Notes: generated from the sequence alone by a model not told the origin. 64,000 bases of DNA from an uncultured Lachnospiraceae bacterium (GCA_910579615.1 CAJTUA010000005.1:144023-208022); one strand, 5' to 3'. Counted from the first letter of the stretch, positions 18,236-27,452 are shown. Numbers and translations are program-made.

Positions 18236-18717
18236 ACGGGGTGCAAGTTTTTTAAATACAGTCTGTCCCCTAGTTTCTTTAGTAATAAGAAATACATGGT
18301 GTTAGCAGCATGTAACAAGGACGATAAGGAGAAAATATGTGTGGGCTTTGTTACACATTATCATTTTAGAATATCTTATTTTACAAGGCATTTAAGATAT
18401 AAACATGGCGCGGAGGTTATTTTATGTCTTTATCCTCAAAAACGGTTTTTACTGTGTAACATTTCAAAAATGAGTTGCCAAATTGCCGGGATTTGCTATA
18501 ATAAATGTGCGGCAACATTTTGGCAACAGAAAATCAGCAAGCCATTATAAATGATGTAATTGAAGTTTAAACAGGTGTGTATTTGCACAAAAATTAACAA
18601 ATATAGTTAAGAACAACAAAGAACACGCCGAGAAGTTACAAGGGGCTGCTGCAGGGAAGGTTCTCCTTTTGCAGCAACCTCTTTTTGGCAATTTACAACA
18701 GCATTTTCCGGGTTGGC
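18236..18717. other. Non-coding stretch with a promoter-like element and terminal hairpin
   Basis: No credible gene. A promoter-like set TTGCCA (18475-18480), 16 bases, TATAAT (18497-18502, with an extended TGC) is followed about 140 bases later by a hairpin GGGCTGCTGCA / TGCAGCAACCT (about 18642-18680) and a T-run. The hairpin also suits termination of flanking transcripts. A short non-coding RNA from about 18509 to 18687 is possible but unproven. Confidence 0.4.
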
Positions 18718-19503
18718 TTACTTGCTGAATTGCCTTCCTTCATGGTCGATATCGAAATTTTCCCGTATAATCAGTTCTGAAATCGGTACGAATTCATACC
18801 CTTTTTCCTTTAAAATCGTGATGACCGAGTCCAGGGCATCGGCGGTGTATTTTGCGCCGTTATGCATCAGGATGATGGAGCCGTCGCCAAGGTGTTTGTG
18901 CTCAGTGACGGTCTTGATGATGGAATCAACGCCGTAATCTTTCCAGTCGAGGGAATCGACATCCCATTGGATGGTGTAGTAGCCGCATTCCTCGGCAGCC
19001 TGGATTACCGTGTCGTTGTAATCGCCATAAGGCGGACGGAAGAGTATCATTTCTTCCCCGGTCAGTTCCTTGATGTATTCGTGTGGTTTGGTGAGTTCTT
19101 CCTTGCACTGGGACAGGGAGAGTGTGGACATCTGCTTGTGGTTCTGGCTGTGGTTGCCAAGGTCGTGCCCGGCGGCAAGGATGGCTTTGACATCGTCCGG
19201 GTATTTGTTCATCCATCCGCCCGTCATGAAGAAGGTTACGCGCACGTCATGTTTGGCAAGGATTTCGAGGATGCGGGAGGTGTCCTCGTTGCCCCACGCA
19301 GCATCAAAACTAAGCGCAATCTGAGGTTTATCCGTTTTTACACAGTAAATCGGCAATCGTTTTTCGGAGATTGCATTTCCAATCGTATCAACCGCTTTTG
19401 GTATGTAAGTAAAGAGCGCTGCAAACAGCAAAAAGAAGCAGGCACACAGAAAAACGGTCTTGGCAGTTGCATAAAATAAATCTTTTTTATTGGATTCCGG
19501 CAT
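18718..19503 (-). CDS. Polysaccharide deacetylase (NodB domain, PdaB-like)
   Basis: About 261 residues, with a single N-terminal membrane segment (ATAKTVFLCACFFLLFAALF) and then a NodB deacetylase domain. Motifs: ALSFDAAWGNEDT (metal Asp), LGNHSQNHKQMS (H-x3-H zinc ligands), LFRPPYGDYN, and SIILMHNG with the catalytic His. The layout fits the PdaB group, which acts on peptidoglycan in sporulating Firmicutes. ATG 19503 was preferred to the longer frame (to 19602) because the extension lacks a ribosome-binding site. It would be membrane-anchored, acting outside. Confidence 0.85.
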   Translation of the reverse strand: MPESNKKDLFYATAKTVFLCACFFLLFAALFTYIPKAVDTIGNAISEKRLPIYCVKTDKPQIALSFDAAWGNEDTSRILEILAKHDVRVTFFMTGGWMNKYPDDVKAILAAGHDLGNHSQNHKQMSTLSLSQCKEELTKPHEYIKELTGEEMILFRPPYGDYNDTVIQAAEECGYYTIQWDVDSLDWKDYGVDSIIKTVTEHKHLGDGSIILMHNGAKYTADALDSVITILKEKGYEFVPISELIIRENFDIDHEGRQFSK

Positions 19504-19698
19504 GGAGGTACCCCCGGCTTTTTTCTTTTTTACAGGATATGCGGCAGGAGTTGTCCGGTAGAATCTTAAAAAACATTGTAACATTTCCGGAAGTTTTTTC
19601 ACGGTAAAAGGAATGGAAGAAGAAGTGGAAAGAATAAAAATATAACCGGGCAGAAGAATATCTCCTGCCCGGTCTAGGATGGAAAATTATGAGAAAGC

Positions 19699-20289
19699 TT
19701 ATTCAACAACCTTTAACTGCATCTCATCCATGTAGTAAGAAGTCAGATATCCGGTCGCGGACTCCTCGCCCTGCGTGCCGACTAAGAGCATACCATTGTC
19801 GATACCATCTGCAATCTCAAGGGTAGCGACAAGCTGTACCCACTCGCCTTTGTTTACAACCTGCTCCAGGGCAATCTCGTAAGTCGTATTGCCGGCATCG
19901 TCTGTGCCGATGGCTTTCTGGCGGTTCCAGATTGTGAAGTTGATGGAATCCGGGGCAGCGCTGAAAGCGCCATCTTCATACATTACCCATACCGAGAACT
20001 CTACCGTATGACCCTTTAATGTTTCCGCGGAAAGACCGTTTACGGCAGAAATGCGAAGCCCGCAACCGGAGTCATCATGTTCGCGACCTTTTACCAGGAC
20101 ACATTCATTGCCATTGTGGGCAATGCCGACAGCATTTTCATTGGTAGCGTAGTTATAAGAATTGCTCCCGTCAAGGTAATTGCCGAGCTCGCTCTCGAAG
20201 TTGTTGTAGTATACAATGGAACCTGGCTCAACCGGGGCATCTGCAACCTCGTTTGCACCGCCGCCCGTCGTGGCAGGTGCTTCGCCCCC
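19699..20289 (-). pseudogene. Third carbohydrate-binding module of the split lipoprotein, downstream of an in-frame stop
   Basis: After the TAA at 20290-20292 the same frame stays open for 196 codons to the stop at 19699. It encodes a linker (GGEAPATTGGGANEV) and a third CBM4/9-like beta-sandwich beginning VYYNNFESELGNYLDG and ending SYYMDEMQLKVVE, parallel to modules 1 and 2. There is no start codon or ribosome-binding site near the stop; the first ATG is internal (19983). So the module is expressed only by readthrough, or not at all. Confidence 0.75.
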
Positions 20290-21516
20290 TTAGTTGTTCC
20301 CCTCATTTGCGCCAGCAACAGCTTCGCCTGCAAAGGAAATCACAACCTCATCCACCGTAAAGCTTGCGGTCTCGGAAGGAGACTCAAAATACAGAACCGG
20401 CTTGGAGGTAGCAGCGCCAACCTCGATTGTGCCAGAAACCTGTGTCCATTCGCCCGGAGTTAAGTCGCCGGAACTTGCAATGCGGTTGTAGGCAGTGGAA
20501 GAACCATCCGAGAAATCTTCCTGGAGCGTAACGTTTACTTCGGTCGCCTCTTCAACCTTTACCCAGTAGGAAATGCTGATCGTCCTGCCTGCCAGATTAT
20601 AGGAGGAAAGGTCAACCTCCGCGCCGTTCCAGTTAGAAGTGCGTCCGGTTACCTGCATTGCGAAATCATCGTCGTGCCCGCCTGAAACAATGGCAGGGGT
20701 ACCGTCGCCACGGCTGCCAAAGAAAAGATTGTCATCGTTAAAGGTGAGGGAAATGCTCTCAACATTCGATAAATCCGGAGTGTTGACAACGATATCCTGA
20801 TAATGCGCCTCGGCTACGGCGCCCTCTACGATGGTAGCTACAACATCATCAATATAAAAATCATAAGTATCGGTTGCTTCCCAGTAAATCAACGGGGAAG
20901 TTGCATCCGGGTAAATCGGGATATCTCCTTCAATCAATACCCATTCGCCCGAAGGTACCGCTTCGTTATTCGCTCTTTCCGGCCAGTCTGAACTGCCGTC
21001 CGGCTTGTTTACCTGCAAAGTACACGAGATGGTAATCGGCTCGCCGACTTCATGCTTTGCCCAGTAAGAAATATGGATGACCTTTCCGATACATTCATCC
21101 GGGATGCTTAAGGATGTACCATGCCAGCCATCGGTACGTCCGGTTACCATAAAGCATTCGTTGCTGTCATGTCCGTCGGTCTTAATCCATCTTGCATTGC
21201 CGCTTCCTCTGTCCTGGAAATATAAGGACTGGGATTTTTGGGATGCATCATAGGAGAAAAGAAGATTTGGGTCAGCTTCCGGTGTCGGTGTCGGAGCCTC
21301 GCTTGGTGCCTCCGTCGGGGCATTGGTCGGAGCCTCGCTTGGTGCCTCCGTCGGGGCATCGGTCGGAACCTCGGTTGGAACATCTGTCGGTTGCGTGGCT
21401 GTGGTTGGTGTCGGGGTAGAATCTGCATTTGTCTCTTTGTCCTTGCCACATGCGGCAAGAGAACCAACAGCAAGGGTAGAAACAAGAGCCATCCCCATCA
21501 ATCTTTTTAATTTCAT
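20290..21516 (-). CDS. Multi-module carbohydrate-binding lipoprotein (truncated by in-frame stop)
   Basis: A 408-residue lipoprotein with signal peptide and lipobox AVGSLAACGK, then a Thr/Pro/Glu-rich spacer built from repeats (PTEAPSEAPT). Two CBM4/9-like modules follow, each about 150 residues with the shared pattern VTGRTDGWHG or VTGRTSNWNG, ISYWAKHE or ISYWVKVE, and a closing YFESPSETASFTVDEVV-type strand. The natural gene runs on in the same frame to 19699 with a third module, but a TAA stop sits in the linker (NEGNN-stop-GGEAP). The start at 21516 has CCTCCT (GGAGG on the coding strand) at 21523-21528. It probably binds xylan- or glucan-type polysaccharide at the surface. Confidence 0.8.
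   Translation of the reverse strand: MKLKRLMGMALVSTLAVGSLAACGKDKETNADSTPTPTTATQPTDVPTEVPTDAPTEAPSEAPTNAPTEAPSEAPTPTPEADPNLLFSYDASQKSQSLYFQDRGSGNARWIKTDGHDSNECFMVTGRTDGWHGTSLSIPDECIGKVIHISYWAKHEVGEPITISCTLQVNKPDGSSDWPERANNEAVPSGEWVLIEGDIPIYPDATSPLIYWEATDTYDFYIDDVVATIVEGAVAEAHYQDIVVNTPDLSNVESISLTFNDDNLFFGSRGDGTPAIVSGGHDDDFAMQVTGRTSNWNGAEVDLSSYNLAGRTISISYWVKVEEATEVNVTLQEDFSDGSSTAYNRIASSGDLTPGEWTQVSGTIEVGAATSKPVLYFESPSETASFTVDEVVISFAGEAVAGANEGNN
21291..21362. repeat. Two 36-bp direct repeats in the lipoprotein linker
   Basis: Units 21291-21326 and 21327-21362 differ at one base and encode the Pro/Thr/Glu spacer. A third partial unit follows. Such coding repeats can expand or contract by slippage. 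Confidence 0.8.
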
Positions 21517-21873
21517 AAAAAACCTCCTCAAGTTTTTCTGTCATGATGCATTTTCCGGTAACGGCTCTGCAAATGGCAGAACTGTTACTTTTTGAATGTA
21601 ACATCACTGTCATAAATATAGCATGGATTATGCATTATGTCAATTATATGAACGGCCAAGAGAGCAAATTTTGTGCAAAATACACAAAAAACAGGGTGTT
21701 CTTTTTATGTATCGGCTACTCAAATATTGTGATTTGTAAAATTAAGGAAAAAATTTCACGGATGCAGGGCGGTGGGAAGGTGGAAGAGCTTTCATTTAAG
21801 TACAAATTCTTCCCGGAAAGCTTTATAAAAGATTGTATTGAAGACGAACAAAGTTACATTGCAAAAAAATACT

Positions 21874-21902
21874 TGACAAGATTGTTTGGGTGCGTTAAGA
21901 TG
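21874..21902 (+). promoter_or_regulatory. Promoter of the T-box/leuS unit
   Basis: TTGACA (21874-21879), 17 bases, TAAGAT (21897-21902). Transcription would start near 21909, at the beginning of the T-box leader. The rest of 21517-21873 holds no credible gene; it must contain the divergent promoter of the carbohydrate-binding lipoprotein. Confidence 0.75.
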
Positions 21903-21908
21903 AAAAGC

Positions 21909-22187
21909 AGTTATATTCCGGCGCAGATGCCGGGTTGGGAACAACAGTGAAGGGGAGTAGTAGAATGGAAGCCCTGACAGAGAGCGGTTGGTTTGGTGGA
22001 AAACCGCAGGTGCAGAAGTTTGAACTCGCCCCGGAGTTCCGGAGCTGAAAGGCGCTAGGATGCGCAGATAGGTTTCGGCGGGATTTCCCGTTACAGAAAA
22101 TTGAGGGCATGCGCTTAGGGCGCGTGAACTGGAGTGGTACCGCGAGGATTGCCTCGTCTCTGGAAGATGAAGAGACGGGGTTTTTTT
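21909..22187 (+). ncRNA. T-box leader RNA (leucine)
   Basis: Classic T-box parts are present. A stem I region contains a GAACTC bulge with CTC (Leu) at 22025-22027 as the likely specifier codon. The antiterminator bears the conserved core AACTGGAGTGGTACCGCG (22127-22144), whose TGGT pairs with the tRNA ACCA end. An intrinsic terminator (arms 22152-22160 and 22172-22180, then seven T) follows. Uncharged tRNA-Leu would stabilise the antiterminator and switch on the leucyl-tRNA synthetase gene downstream. The specifier and the regulated gene agree. Confidence 0.92.
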
Positions 22188-22272
22188 GTGCACAGGGGCG
22201 CGAATGGAATCTTGCACAAAGCCACAACACCAAGAACCACTACACTAAATTAAGAAAGGGATGACACAAAAA

Positions 22273-24687
22273 ATGAGCACAGCATATTCACCGAAGGATA
22301 TCGAAAAAAAATGGCAGGATATCTGGGAGGACGAGGAGGCCTTTAAGGTAGGGGAGGATTACACGAAGCCAAAATATTATGCGCTCGTGGAATTCCCGTA
22401 CCCGTCAGGGCAGGGGCTGCATGTCGGCCACCCAAGGCCGTATACGGCGCTTGACATTATTTCAAGGAAAAGAAGGATGCAGGGCTACAATGTCCTCTTC
22501 CCGATGGGTTGGGACGCATTTGGCCTGCCGACCGAGAACTACGCGATTAAGAACCACATCCACCCGAAAATCGTAACAGAAAATAACGTGGAGCATTTTA
22601 AGGCGCAGTTAAAAGCGCTCGGCTACTCGTTTGACTGGAGCCGGGAAGTAAACACAACGGACCCGGAATATTACAAGTGGACGCAGTGGATTTTCTTAAA
22701 GCTTTTTAAGAAAGGACTGGCGTACAAGACACAGATGCCGATTAACTGGTGCACCTCCTGCAAGGTCGGTCTTGCAAACGAGGAAGTGGTAAACGGCGTG
22801 TGTGAGCGCTGCGGCGGCGAGGTTGTGCGCAAGGTAAAGAGCCAGTGGATGTTAAAAATTACCGAGTACGCGGACAAACTCCTTGACGGGCTTGACCATG
22901 TGGATTATATCGAGCGCGTCAAGGTTTCCCAGAAAAACTGGATTGGGCGTTCCGTCGGCGCGGAGGTGGATTTTAAGCTTGCGGACAGGGAGGATACGCT
23001 GCGCATTTTCACGACGCGCCCGGACACCCTGTTTGGTGCGACGTATATGGTAATTTCCCCGGAACATCCGCTGATTGAAAAATATAAGGAAGAAATTACA
23101 AATTATGATGAGGTCGTGGCATACCGTGAGCAGGCAGCAAAGAAATCCGATTTCGAGCGCACGGAGCTGGCAAAGGAGAAGACGGGTGTCATTTTAGGCG
23201 GCATCATGGCTGTAAATCCGGTGAACGGCAAACAGATTCCAATCTGGATTTCTGATTATGTCCTGATGACCTATGGCACGGGCGCGATTATGGCGGTTCC
23301 GGCGCACGACGAGCGCGACTGGGAATTTGCGAAGAAATTCGGTCTTCCAATCGTTGAAGTCGTGGCGGGCGGCAATGTGCAGGAAGCTGCATTTACGGAT
23401 GTGGCGGCTGGCAAGCTTGTCAATTCCGATTTCCTTGACGGGCTTGAGGTAAAGGACGCGAAAGCAAAGATAATCGAGTGGCTCACCGAAAAAGGCATCG
23501 GCAAGCAGAAGGTCAACTACAAGCTGCGCGACTGGGTATTTTCCCGTCAGCGTTACTGGGGGGAGCCAATCCCGATTGTGCACTGTGAGAAATGCGGCTA
23601 TGTGCCGTTGCCGGAGAGCGAGCTGCCGCTGATGCTGCCGGAGGTGGACAGTTATATGCCGACGGACAACGGCGAATCTCCGCTTGCCGCGATGACGGAT
23701 TGGTTAAATACGGTCTGCCCGTGCTGCGGCGGACCGGCAAAACGCGAGTCGGACACCATGCCACAGTGGGCGGGTTCGTCCTGGTACTTCCTGCGCTATA
23801 TTGACCCCAAAAATAAGGGGGCATTTGCCGGGGAGGAAGCATTGAAATACTGGCTTCCGGTCGATTGGTATAACGGCGGGATGGAGCACACGACGCTCCA
23901 TCTGCTTTACTCGCGTTTCTGGCATAAATTCCTGTACGATGAGGGGCTTGTGCCGACGGATGAGCCGTACCAGAAGCGCACCTCCCACGGGATGATTCTT
24001 GGGGAGAACGGCGAGAAAATGAGCAAATCGCGCGGCAATGTTGTCAACCCAGATGAGATTGTGGCGGAATTTGGGGCGGATACGCTGCGCACCTACGAGA
24101 TGTTTATCGGAGCCTTCGATTTGAGCGCATCCTGGTCGCAGGAGGGCGTGCGCGGCTGCCGCCGTTTCCTTGACCGGGTATGGAAGCTTCAGGACAGCCT
24201 GACGGATGAGGAGGGCTATAGCAAAGAGCTTGAGACGAAAATGCATCAGACCATCAAGAAGGTCAGCCTGGATTTTGAGGCATTAAAGTTCAACACGGCA
24301 ATCGCGGCGATGATGAGCCTTGTCAATGATTTCTACAAGGCAGGCAAGGTAACAAAGGGCGAATTCTCCACGTTAGTTCTGCTTTTAAGCCCGGTAGCAC
24401 CGCATATGTGCGAAGAACTCTGGCAGTTAATTGGAAAGGCTGGCAGGGTGTACCAACAGGCATGGCCGGAGTACGATGAGGCAAAAACCATCGAGGATGA
24501 GGTGGAGATTGCCGTGCAGATAAACGGCAAAGTAAAAGCAACCGTGAAGGTCGGTACCGAGGACGCGCAGGAGACTGCCCGCGAAAAGGTAATGGCGGAC
24601 AAGGCAGTGGAAGGGCTGCTTGCCGGGAAAAACATTGTAAAGGAAATCTATGTAAAAGGAAGAATTTACAATATTGTGGTAAAATAA
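22273..24687 (+). CDS. leuS: Leucyl-tRNA synthetase
   Basis: An 804-residue class I synthetase (808 if ATG 22261 is used). HIGH motif as HVGH (residues 50-53), KMSKS at 582-586, the zinc-ribbon-like pair CTSCKVGL and CERCGGEV, and the CP1 editing domain with TTRPDTLFGATYM. It ends with a normal anticodon-binding and C-terminal domain. ATG 22273 (MSTAYSPKDIEKKWQ) matches the usual bacterial N-terminus better; 22261 sits directly on the purine-rich tract. It is controlled by the T-box leader and followed by a hairpin. Confidence 0.96.
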   Translation: MSTAYSPKDIEKKWQDIWEDEEAFKVGEDYTKPKYYALVEFPYPSGQGLHVGHPRPYTALDIISRKRRMQGYNVLFPMGWDAFGLPTENYAIKNHIHPKIVTENNVEHFKAQLKALGYSFDWSREVNTTDPEYYKWTQWIFLKLFKKGLAYKTQMPINWCTSCKVGLANEEVVNGVCERCGGEVVRKVKSQWMLKITEYADKLLDGLDHVDYIERVKVSQKNWIGRSVGAEVDFKLADREDTLRIFTTRPDTLFGATYMVISPEHPLIEKYKEEITNYDEVVAYREQAAKKSDFERTELAKEKTGVILGGIMAVNPVNGKQIPIWISDYVLMTYGTGAIMAVPAHDERDWEFAKKFGLPIVEVVAGGNVQEAAFTDVAAGKLVNSDFLDGLEVKDAKAKIIEWLTEKGIGKQKVNYKLRDWVFSRQRYWGEPIPIVHCEKCGYVPLPESELPLMLPEVDSYMPTDNGESPLAAMTDWLNTVCPCCGGPAKRESDTMPQWAGSSWYFLRYIDPKNKGAFAGEEALKYWLPVDWYNGGMEHTTLHLLYSRFWHKFLYDEGLVPTDEPYQKRTSHGMILGENGEKMSKSRGNVVNPDEIVAEFGADTLRTYEMFIGAFDLSASWSQEGVRGCRRFLDRVWKLQDSLTDEEGYSKELETKMHQTIKKVSLDFEALKFNTAIAAMMSLVNDFYKAGKVTKGEFSTLVLLLSPVAPHMCEELWQLIGKAGRVYQQAWPEYDEAKTIEDEVEIAVQINGKVKATVKVGTEDAQETAREKVMADKAVEGLLAGKNIVKEIYVKGRIYNIVVK

Positions 24688-24716
24688 TAAATTTTTGGAA
24701 GCTGCTTTTTGATGGG

Positions 24717-24809
24717 CTGCCGCACAAAGCGGAAGCGGGCACAAAATATAGAAAAGCCTGGGAGTTCTATGGATGCTATATTTTGCCGGATTTCTTCTTT
24801 GTGCGGCAG
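24717..24809. repeat. Long imperfect hairpin downstream of leuS
   Basis: 13-bp perfect outer arms CTGCCGCACAAAG (24717-24729) and CTTTGTGCGGCAG (24797-24809), an inner pair with CAAAATATAG / CTATATTTTG, and a following TTTTT. Same family as 7373-7420 and 9677-9778, and a possible leuS terminator. The rest of 24688-25096 has no recognisable gene. Confidence 0.7.
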
Positions 24810-25096
24810 TTTTTGCGCATTTGCCGATGCGGTGGATAATGTATTTTTTATACAGATGTTTTGTGCGGCTTGCGCAGGCTGCCATGCCCGTAAAATATGC
24901 CATATCCCCAAAACCACAAAAATCAGCGCCGCGCTGACTTGATTTTTTGTGCCATATCTGGTAAAATAAGATGACCGCTTGGTCACAGGTTACATAGGAT
25001 GTGTGGGAAACTTTTGTTCCCGCGTTCTGTCTGTAAGGGCAGTTTTGTCCAGGCACATCCGGAAAAGATGGTTCGAAAAAGCGTGCGGAGGCAGCG

Positions 25097-26434
25097 ATGG
25101 GAAAGTGGCAAATCGGAGAGATTGAGTTTTCCACGAAGGAAGATTATAAGGCAGGCTGCCGGGATTTGAAGCGCATCCAGACGCTTGCGGCAGGTGTGGA
25201 TCTTGACGAGTCCAGGGAAGCGGATGAGCTCTATCAGATGCTGCGCAAACAGCCATTTTTGTTTGAGAGTGAGCTTGGCGTGGCGTTCCGCGGTTATCTG
25301 AACGATAAAGCGGACGGCATAAAGCACCCGCGGAGCAGTTTCCCGGAAGAATGCCTGTACGCTGGCAAGGGCGCACCGAAAAAAAAGAAACTGGCGGGCA
25401 AGAAAAAAGCTTCCGCTGACCGGAAAAGCGCGAATGGCGGGAAGAATGTGATGCGTTCCGAGCGGATGAAACTGCGCGAGCGCGATATCATGGGCAGCGA
25501 GAAGGAAGCGGAGGCGTTTGAGGACGAGGATTTGTCCGATGTGCTGCCTGTACCCAAAAAGAAAAAGGGCAGGCGCGGGCGCAGAGTGTTAAAACCGTTG
25601 TGCATCACGGCGGGTGTGCTGCTGGTTCTGTTTGCGCTGTACCGGATTTTTTCGTATGATATCCTCAGCTACATCAGTGAGCGCAAGATGGAAGAGCTGG
25701 CTTCCTGCATTCTTACGCCGATTGAGCCGGAGGTCTCGGAGGCGCACCGGATTGCGGATTTGATTGCGAGCGGCCTGTACACGGAGGAGGAAGCAGTTGC
25801 GATTGCAAAGGAAGAACAGAAAACACATCCGCAGGAAAGTGTGGACGAGAATGGAATCCTGCACCGCTACAGTGTGCTTTACGGGCGCAACGATGAGATG
25901 GCGGGCTGGATACAGCTTGTGGGTACCGTCATCAATTACCCGGTCATGCTGACACCGCAGGATGAGGAATATTATCTGAAGAAAGGTTTTGACAAGAAAT
26001 ATGACATCAATGGGATACCGTTTATGGACATAAGGTGCAGCGTAAAAGAGCCGACGACGAATTTTCTGATTTACGGGCACAATATGAAAAACGGGTCGAT
26101 GTTTTCGGCGCTGCTGGAATATGAGCAGGAAGCTTTCTATAAGGAGCATCCGGTGATTCGGTTTGATACGGTTTATGAGCGGGGGGAATATGAGATTGTC
26201 GGCGCGTTCCGCACGCAGGTTCCGTATGAGACGGACGAGGAGGCTTATCGGTATTATTCGTTTATTGATACCGCAAGTGAGCAGGAATATGACGCATATA
26301 TCCGCTATGTGAAGGAGCAGTCTTTTTATGAAACCGGAATTACAGCGGAATATGGAACGCAGCTTTTGACGCTATCGACATGTGACCGCTCGGTTGAGGC
26401 GGGGCGTTTTGTCGTGGTGGCAAGAAAGAAATAG
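25097..26434 (+). CDS. Class B sortase with long cytoplasmic N-terminus
   Basis: A 445-residue membrane transpeptidase. Residues 1-165 are hydrophilic and Lys/Glu-rich (KKKKLAGKKKAS-type stretches), an unusually long cytoplasmic part. One membrane segment follows (about 172-190, PLCITAGVLLVLFALY), then the sortase domain: YGHNMKNGSMF with H328, TLSTCDRS with C429, and a closing EAGRFVVVARK with the catalytic Arg. It should link proteins bearing a C-terminal sorting signal to peptidoglycan. The gene just downstream encodes such a protein (TPQTGD), so the two probably form an enzyme-substrate pair. Confidence 0.88.
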   Translation: MGKWQIGEIEFSTKEDYKAGCRDLKRIQTLAAGVDLDESREADELYQMLRKQPFLFESELGVAFRGYLNDKADGIKHPRSSFPEECLYAGKGAPKKKKLAGKKKASADRKSANGGKNVMRSERMKLRERDIMGSEKEAEAFEDEDLSDVLPVPKKKKGRRGRRVLKPLCITAGVLLVLFALYRIFSYDILSYISERKMEELASCILTPIEPEVSEAHRIADLIASGLYTEEEAVAIAKEEQKTHPQESVDENGILHRYSVLYGRNDEMAGWIQLVGTVINYPVMLTPQDEEYYLKKGFDKKYDINGIPFMDIRCSVKEPTTNFLIYGHNMKNGSMFSALLEYEQEAFYKEHPVIRFDTVYERGEYEIVGAFRTQVPYETDEEAYRYYSFIDTASEQEYDAYIRYVKEQSFYETGITAEYGTQLLTLSTCDRSVEAGRFVVVARKK

Positions 26435-26473
26435 TCAGGGCTTGAGCGCATGGCGCAGGAAATGAGGAGTGTT

Positions 26474-27436
26474 ATGGGATATTTGAAAATGAGGGCAGGC
26501 AGGGGAGTATGTGCCGTAGTTACGGCCGCGGTGGCATTTACTTTGTGTATGGATGGGAATGCAATGTCTGTGGGCGCGGCGGAAACCGTGCGCGTTTCCG
26601 GGCAGGAATATAATCTTACGGTGGAGGATTTGCCGGATGGTGTGGAAAGAGCATATGCGAAATTCCATGACGGCACGTTGGACGCGGGCAATTATATGCT
26701 GTCGCTTTTTGATGGCTACGACGCGATGATTCAGATGGAGGAAGCGCTGACGGCAGCGGGGGAGGATATCTCCGATATTGAGTACCAGGCGTTTGAGGCA
26801 ACGGTCTATGAGATGGACGAGGATGAGGATTACTACCCGCTTGACGGAATGCAGGGGATTACGCTGATTTGTCCGCTGCCGGAGGGCTTTGCGGAAAATT
26901 CCGGGAAGGTGCAGATTACGGCGGTTGATGCAAATGGGGCGCTCTGCCGCGTTGATTCGAAAATTGTGCAGGCAAACGGGCAGGATTGTGTGATGTTCGA
27001 CCTTTCTGTCTTTACGACGTATGCATTTTTGTATAAGAGCAGTGGGGCGCTGACATCAGGAAAGCACCCGACCCCAACCCCGGTTCTGGCGAAAGCGACA
27101 CCGACACCGACGCCAAGACCGACCCAGGCGGCGGAGAAGACACCGACGCCAAGGCCGACCCAGGCGGCGGAAAAGACACCAACGCCAAGGCCGACCCAGG
27201 CGGCAGGAAAGACCCCGACACCAAAGCTGAGCCAGGCGGCGGAGAAAACACCGACGAAAGCGCCAGCAAAAGCAGGGGCGGCGTCCGGGGGTTCCTCAGC
27301 GGCTGCCACGGCGCCACAGCGTGACAAGACACCGCAGACAGGGGATTCCTTCACGCCGGACCGCTATTTTGCGATGCTTGCCGCAGGCGGGATGCTTGTG
27401 GGGCTTGGGTTTTTTCTTGGACATAAAAAGAAGTAG
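26474..27436 (+). CDS. Sortase-anchored surface protein with repeat spacer
   Basis: A 320-residue protein: signal peptide (VCAVVTAAVAFTLCMDG, cleavage near GAAETV), a ~170-residue N-terminal domain without recognised family, a spacer of four 12-residue repeats (TPTPRPTQAAEK), and a cell-wall sorting signal TPQTGD (residues 286-291), hydrophobic segment and KKK tail. ATG 26474 follows GAGGAG; 26450 is a less likely start. It lies 39 bases after the sortase gene. The N-terminal domain should be the displayed functional part; its ligand is unknown. Confidence 0.85.
   Translation: MGYLKMRAGRGVCAVVTAAVAFTLCMDGNAMSVGAAETVRVSGQEYNLTVEDLPDGVERAYAKFHDGTLDAGNYMLSLFDGYDAMIQMEEALTAAGEDISDIEYQAFEATVYEMDEDEDYYPLDGMQGITLICPLPEGFAENSGKVQITAVDANGALCRVDSKIVQANGQDCVMFDLSVFTTYAFLYKSSGALTSGKHPTPTPVLAKATPTPTPRPTQAAEKTPTPRPTQAAEKTPTPRPTQAAGKTPTPKLSQAAEKTPTKAPAKAGAASGGSSAAATAPQRDKTPQTGDSFTPDRYFAMLAAGGMLVGLGFFLGHKKK
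27104..27247 (+). repeat. Four tandem 36-bp coding repeats
   Basis: Units at 27104, 27140, 27176 and 27212 encode TPTPRPTQAAEK with drift toward the last copy. They form the wall-spanning spacer of the surface protein and may vary in number between strains. Confidence 0.9.
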
Positions 27437-27452
27437 TGATATTGTGTGATAC

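Noticed and set aside
18296..18550. 84-codon frame downstream of the GNAT gene
   Set aside because: No ribosome-binding site, odd composition, no domain; it overlaps the promoter-like element of the stretch.
21291..21362. 36-bp direct repeats as a possible CRISPR or regulatory array
   Set aside because: Contiguous and in frame in a lipoprotein linker.
21543..21950. 135-codon frame before leuS
   Set aside because: It runs into the T-box promoter and leader and lacks a ribosome-binding site or protein features.
27104..27247. Regular 36-bp repeats that might look like a CRISPR array
   Set aside because: No spacers between units; they are in-frame coding repeats of a wall-spanning linker.
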